18,305 nt of DNA from Clostridia bacterium (lineage in GTDB: Bacteria; Bacillota_A; Clostridia; Oscillospirales; CAG-272): NCBI GenBank assembly GCA_017542695.1, contig JAFXWT010000250.1, forward strand, positions 1 to 18,305. Direction: 5' to 3'. Each line of letters opens with the position of its first letter. The first letter of the stretch is position 1. Position numbers and translations under genes: made by a program. Under the pieces are notes generated by a model that saw nothing but the letters and a program-made list of their open reading frames with translations, was not told the origin of the DNA and ran no database searches. Positions 17,538 through 18,305 of this stretch are shown in pieces.

Positions 17538-18305
17538 TTACCTCCTTACAGTGATGAATTTTTCAGTCACTGCCGTGACTTTTCCGTTTATCGACGAATG
17601 AATGTTTACCGACAGTTTGCCGTCGGCGGCGGTCGCTATGACCTGTCCTTTTGTCACCGTGTCGCCTTTTTTTACGACAGGCGACGCGGGAATGCCGATG
17701 TGCTGTGACAGCATGATCTTTACTTCTTTCGGCTCGATAATGTCGTCGGTGATCGGCGCTGATTTGTTGTATTTTTCAAGGTCGAGGCGCGCGCGCAGAC
17801 GCGAGAGCGGCACGCGGCGCAGCTCCCTGTTCAAAGTGGGTTTCGGCTCGCCTTCGATTTTCGGCGCGGAGACGCCCGCCGCTTTCAGCCCGCTTTTGAA
17901 TTTGCCGATGAGCGTGCGCGGGGAGAGCCCCTGGAAGCACGAATACATCTCGCATAGTCCGCATCCCGAACAGAAAAACGTATTCAGATACGGCGCGGTG
18001 TTGCGGCTGTCGTGATTCGACGCGACGCGCATCAGCTCGTGCGGCTCGATCGGATGACCGAGCAGGTGACGCGGGCACATATCGGTGCAGTATCTGCACT
18101 GACAGCACGCCGCCATGGCGCGTTTGAGATCTATCGACGGGTTCTGCTTTTTCCGCATTATAACGTAGTGGTCGCTCGGCAAAACGATTACGGCGTTCGT
18201 CGTCTTTGTGACGACGTCGTCGCGGCGGCAGAGACCGCCCATCATCGGACCGCCGAGAACGTACGAGGCGTTGTCGACCGTCTCGCCGCCCGCCATGTCG
18301 ATAAG
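17538..18305 (-). CDS. pduS: PduS-like Fe-S flavoprotein, C-terminal part
   Basis: Only the last 255 residues are in the window; the start is beyond the right edge. The fragment opens in GGPMMGG, typical of the domain before the clusters. It then carries two ferredoxin-like sites: C-x2-C-x2-C-x3-C-P in CCQCRYCTDMCP (about 18075-18107) and C-x2-C-x2-C-x4-C in CSGCGLCEMYSC (about 17937-17972). A barrel-sandwich (biotinyl/lipoyl-like) domain follows near the C-terminus, with GIPASPVVKKGDTVTKGQ and NIHSSINGKVTAV. This order, Fe-S then barrel, matches PduS and differs from RnfC, where the barrel is N-terminal. PduS proteins pass electrons to cobalamin or to the shell. Next gene is the PduT-like shell protein, 4 bases on. 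The flavin-binding N-terminus cannot be checked. Confidence 0.92.
   Translation of the reverse strand, partial: LIDMAGGETVDNASYVLGGPMMGGLCRRDDVVTKTTNAVIVLPSDHYVIMRKKQNPSIDLKRAMAACCQCRYCTDMCPRHLLGHPIEPHELMRVASNHDSRNTAPYLNTFFCSGCGLCEMYSCFQGLSPRTLIGKFKSGLKAAGVSAPKIEGEPKPTLNRELRRVPLSRLRARLDLEKYNKSAPITDDIIEPKEVKIMLSQHIGIPASPVVKKGDTVTKGQVIATAADGKLSVNIHSSINGKVTAVTEKFITVRR

Noticed and set aside
17538..18305. RnfC subunit of an Rnf complex
   Set aside because: The barrel-sandwich domain follows the Fe-S sites, as in PduS, and the neighbours are BMC genes rather than rnfDGEAB.

Overview
The window looks like chromosomal DNA from an anaerobic Bacillota (Clostridia-like, probably gut-associated). This rests on strong AGGAGG-type ribosome binding sites, SipW/TasA-type membrane-anchor signals, a very large GLUG-repeat surface protein and a PduS/PduT/PduL-type bacterial microcompartment (BMC) operon. 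The genus cannot be fixed from the sequence alone. Almost all coding lies on the minus strand; the one plus-strand gene sits between two minus-strand operons.

Surface operon (minus strand, from about 12128 leftward past base 1). Three consecutive genes (11083-12060, 10243-11040, 9230-10222) encode secreted or anchored proteins of 325, 265 and 330 aa. Each has one N-terminal hydrophobic helix ending in an AWF or YAVF motif, like the signals of SipW-dependent TasA/camelysin-type fibre proteins. They are followed by a giant exported protein: at least 3058 codons in one open frame from 9175 to the left edge, built of GLUG-like Gly-Gly-hydrophobic-hydrophobic-Gly beta repeats. Its C-terminus and any dedicated signal peptidase lie outside the window. 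I infer a cell-surface fibre or adhesin system, and it is the least described part of the window.

Middle (12061-12862). A 230-base intergenic region holds divergent sigma-A-type promoters and a 16-bp palindrome. It is followed by a plus-strand YgjP/DUF45-type metallopeptidase-like gene and a hairpin that can terminate transcription from both sides.

BMC operon (minus strand, from beyond 18305 to 12860). Six tightly packed genes read PduS-like Fe-S flavoprotein (partial), PduT-like shell protein, DeoR-family regulator, acetate kinase, CoA-acylating aldehyde dehydrogenase and PduL phosphotransacylase. Gaps between genes are 4-16 bases. Together they convert an aldehyde made in the compartment to acyl-CoA, then acyl-phosphate, then acid plus ATP, and provide an Fe-S route for electrons through the shell. 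The enzyme that makes the aldehyde, and the main hexameric and pentameric shell proteins, are not in the window, so the substrate stays open. The sugar-type DeoR regulator makes a deoxy-sugar or 1,2-propanediol route plausible.
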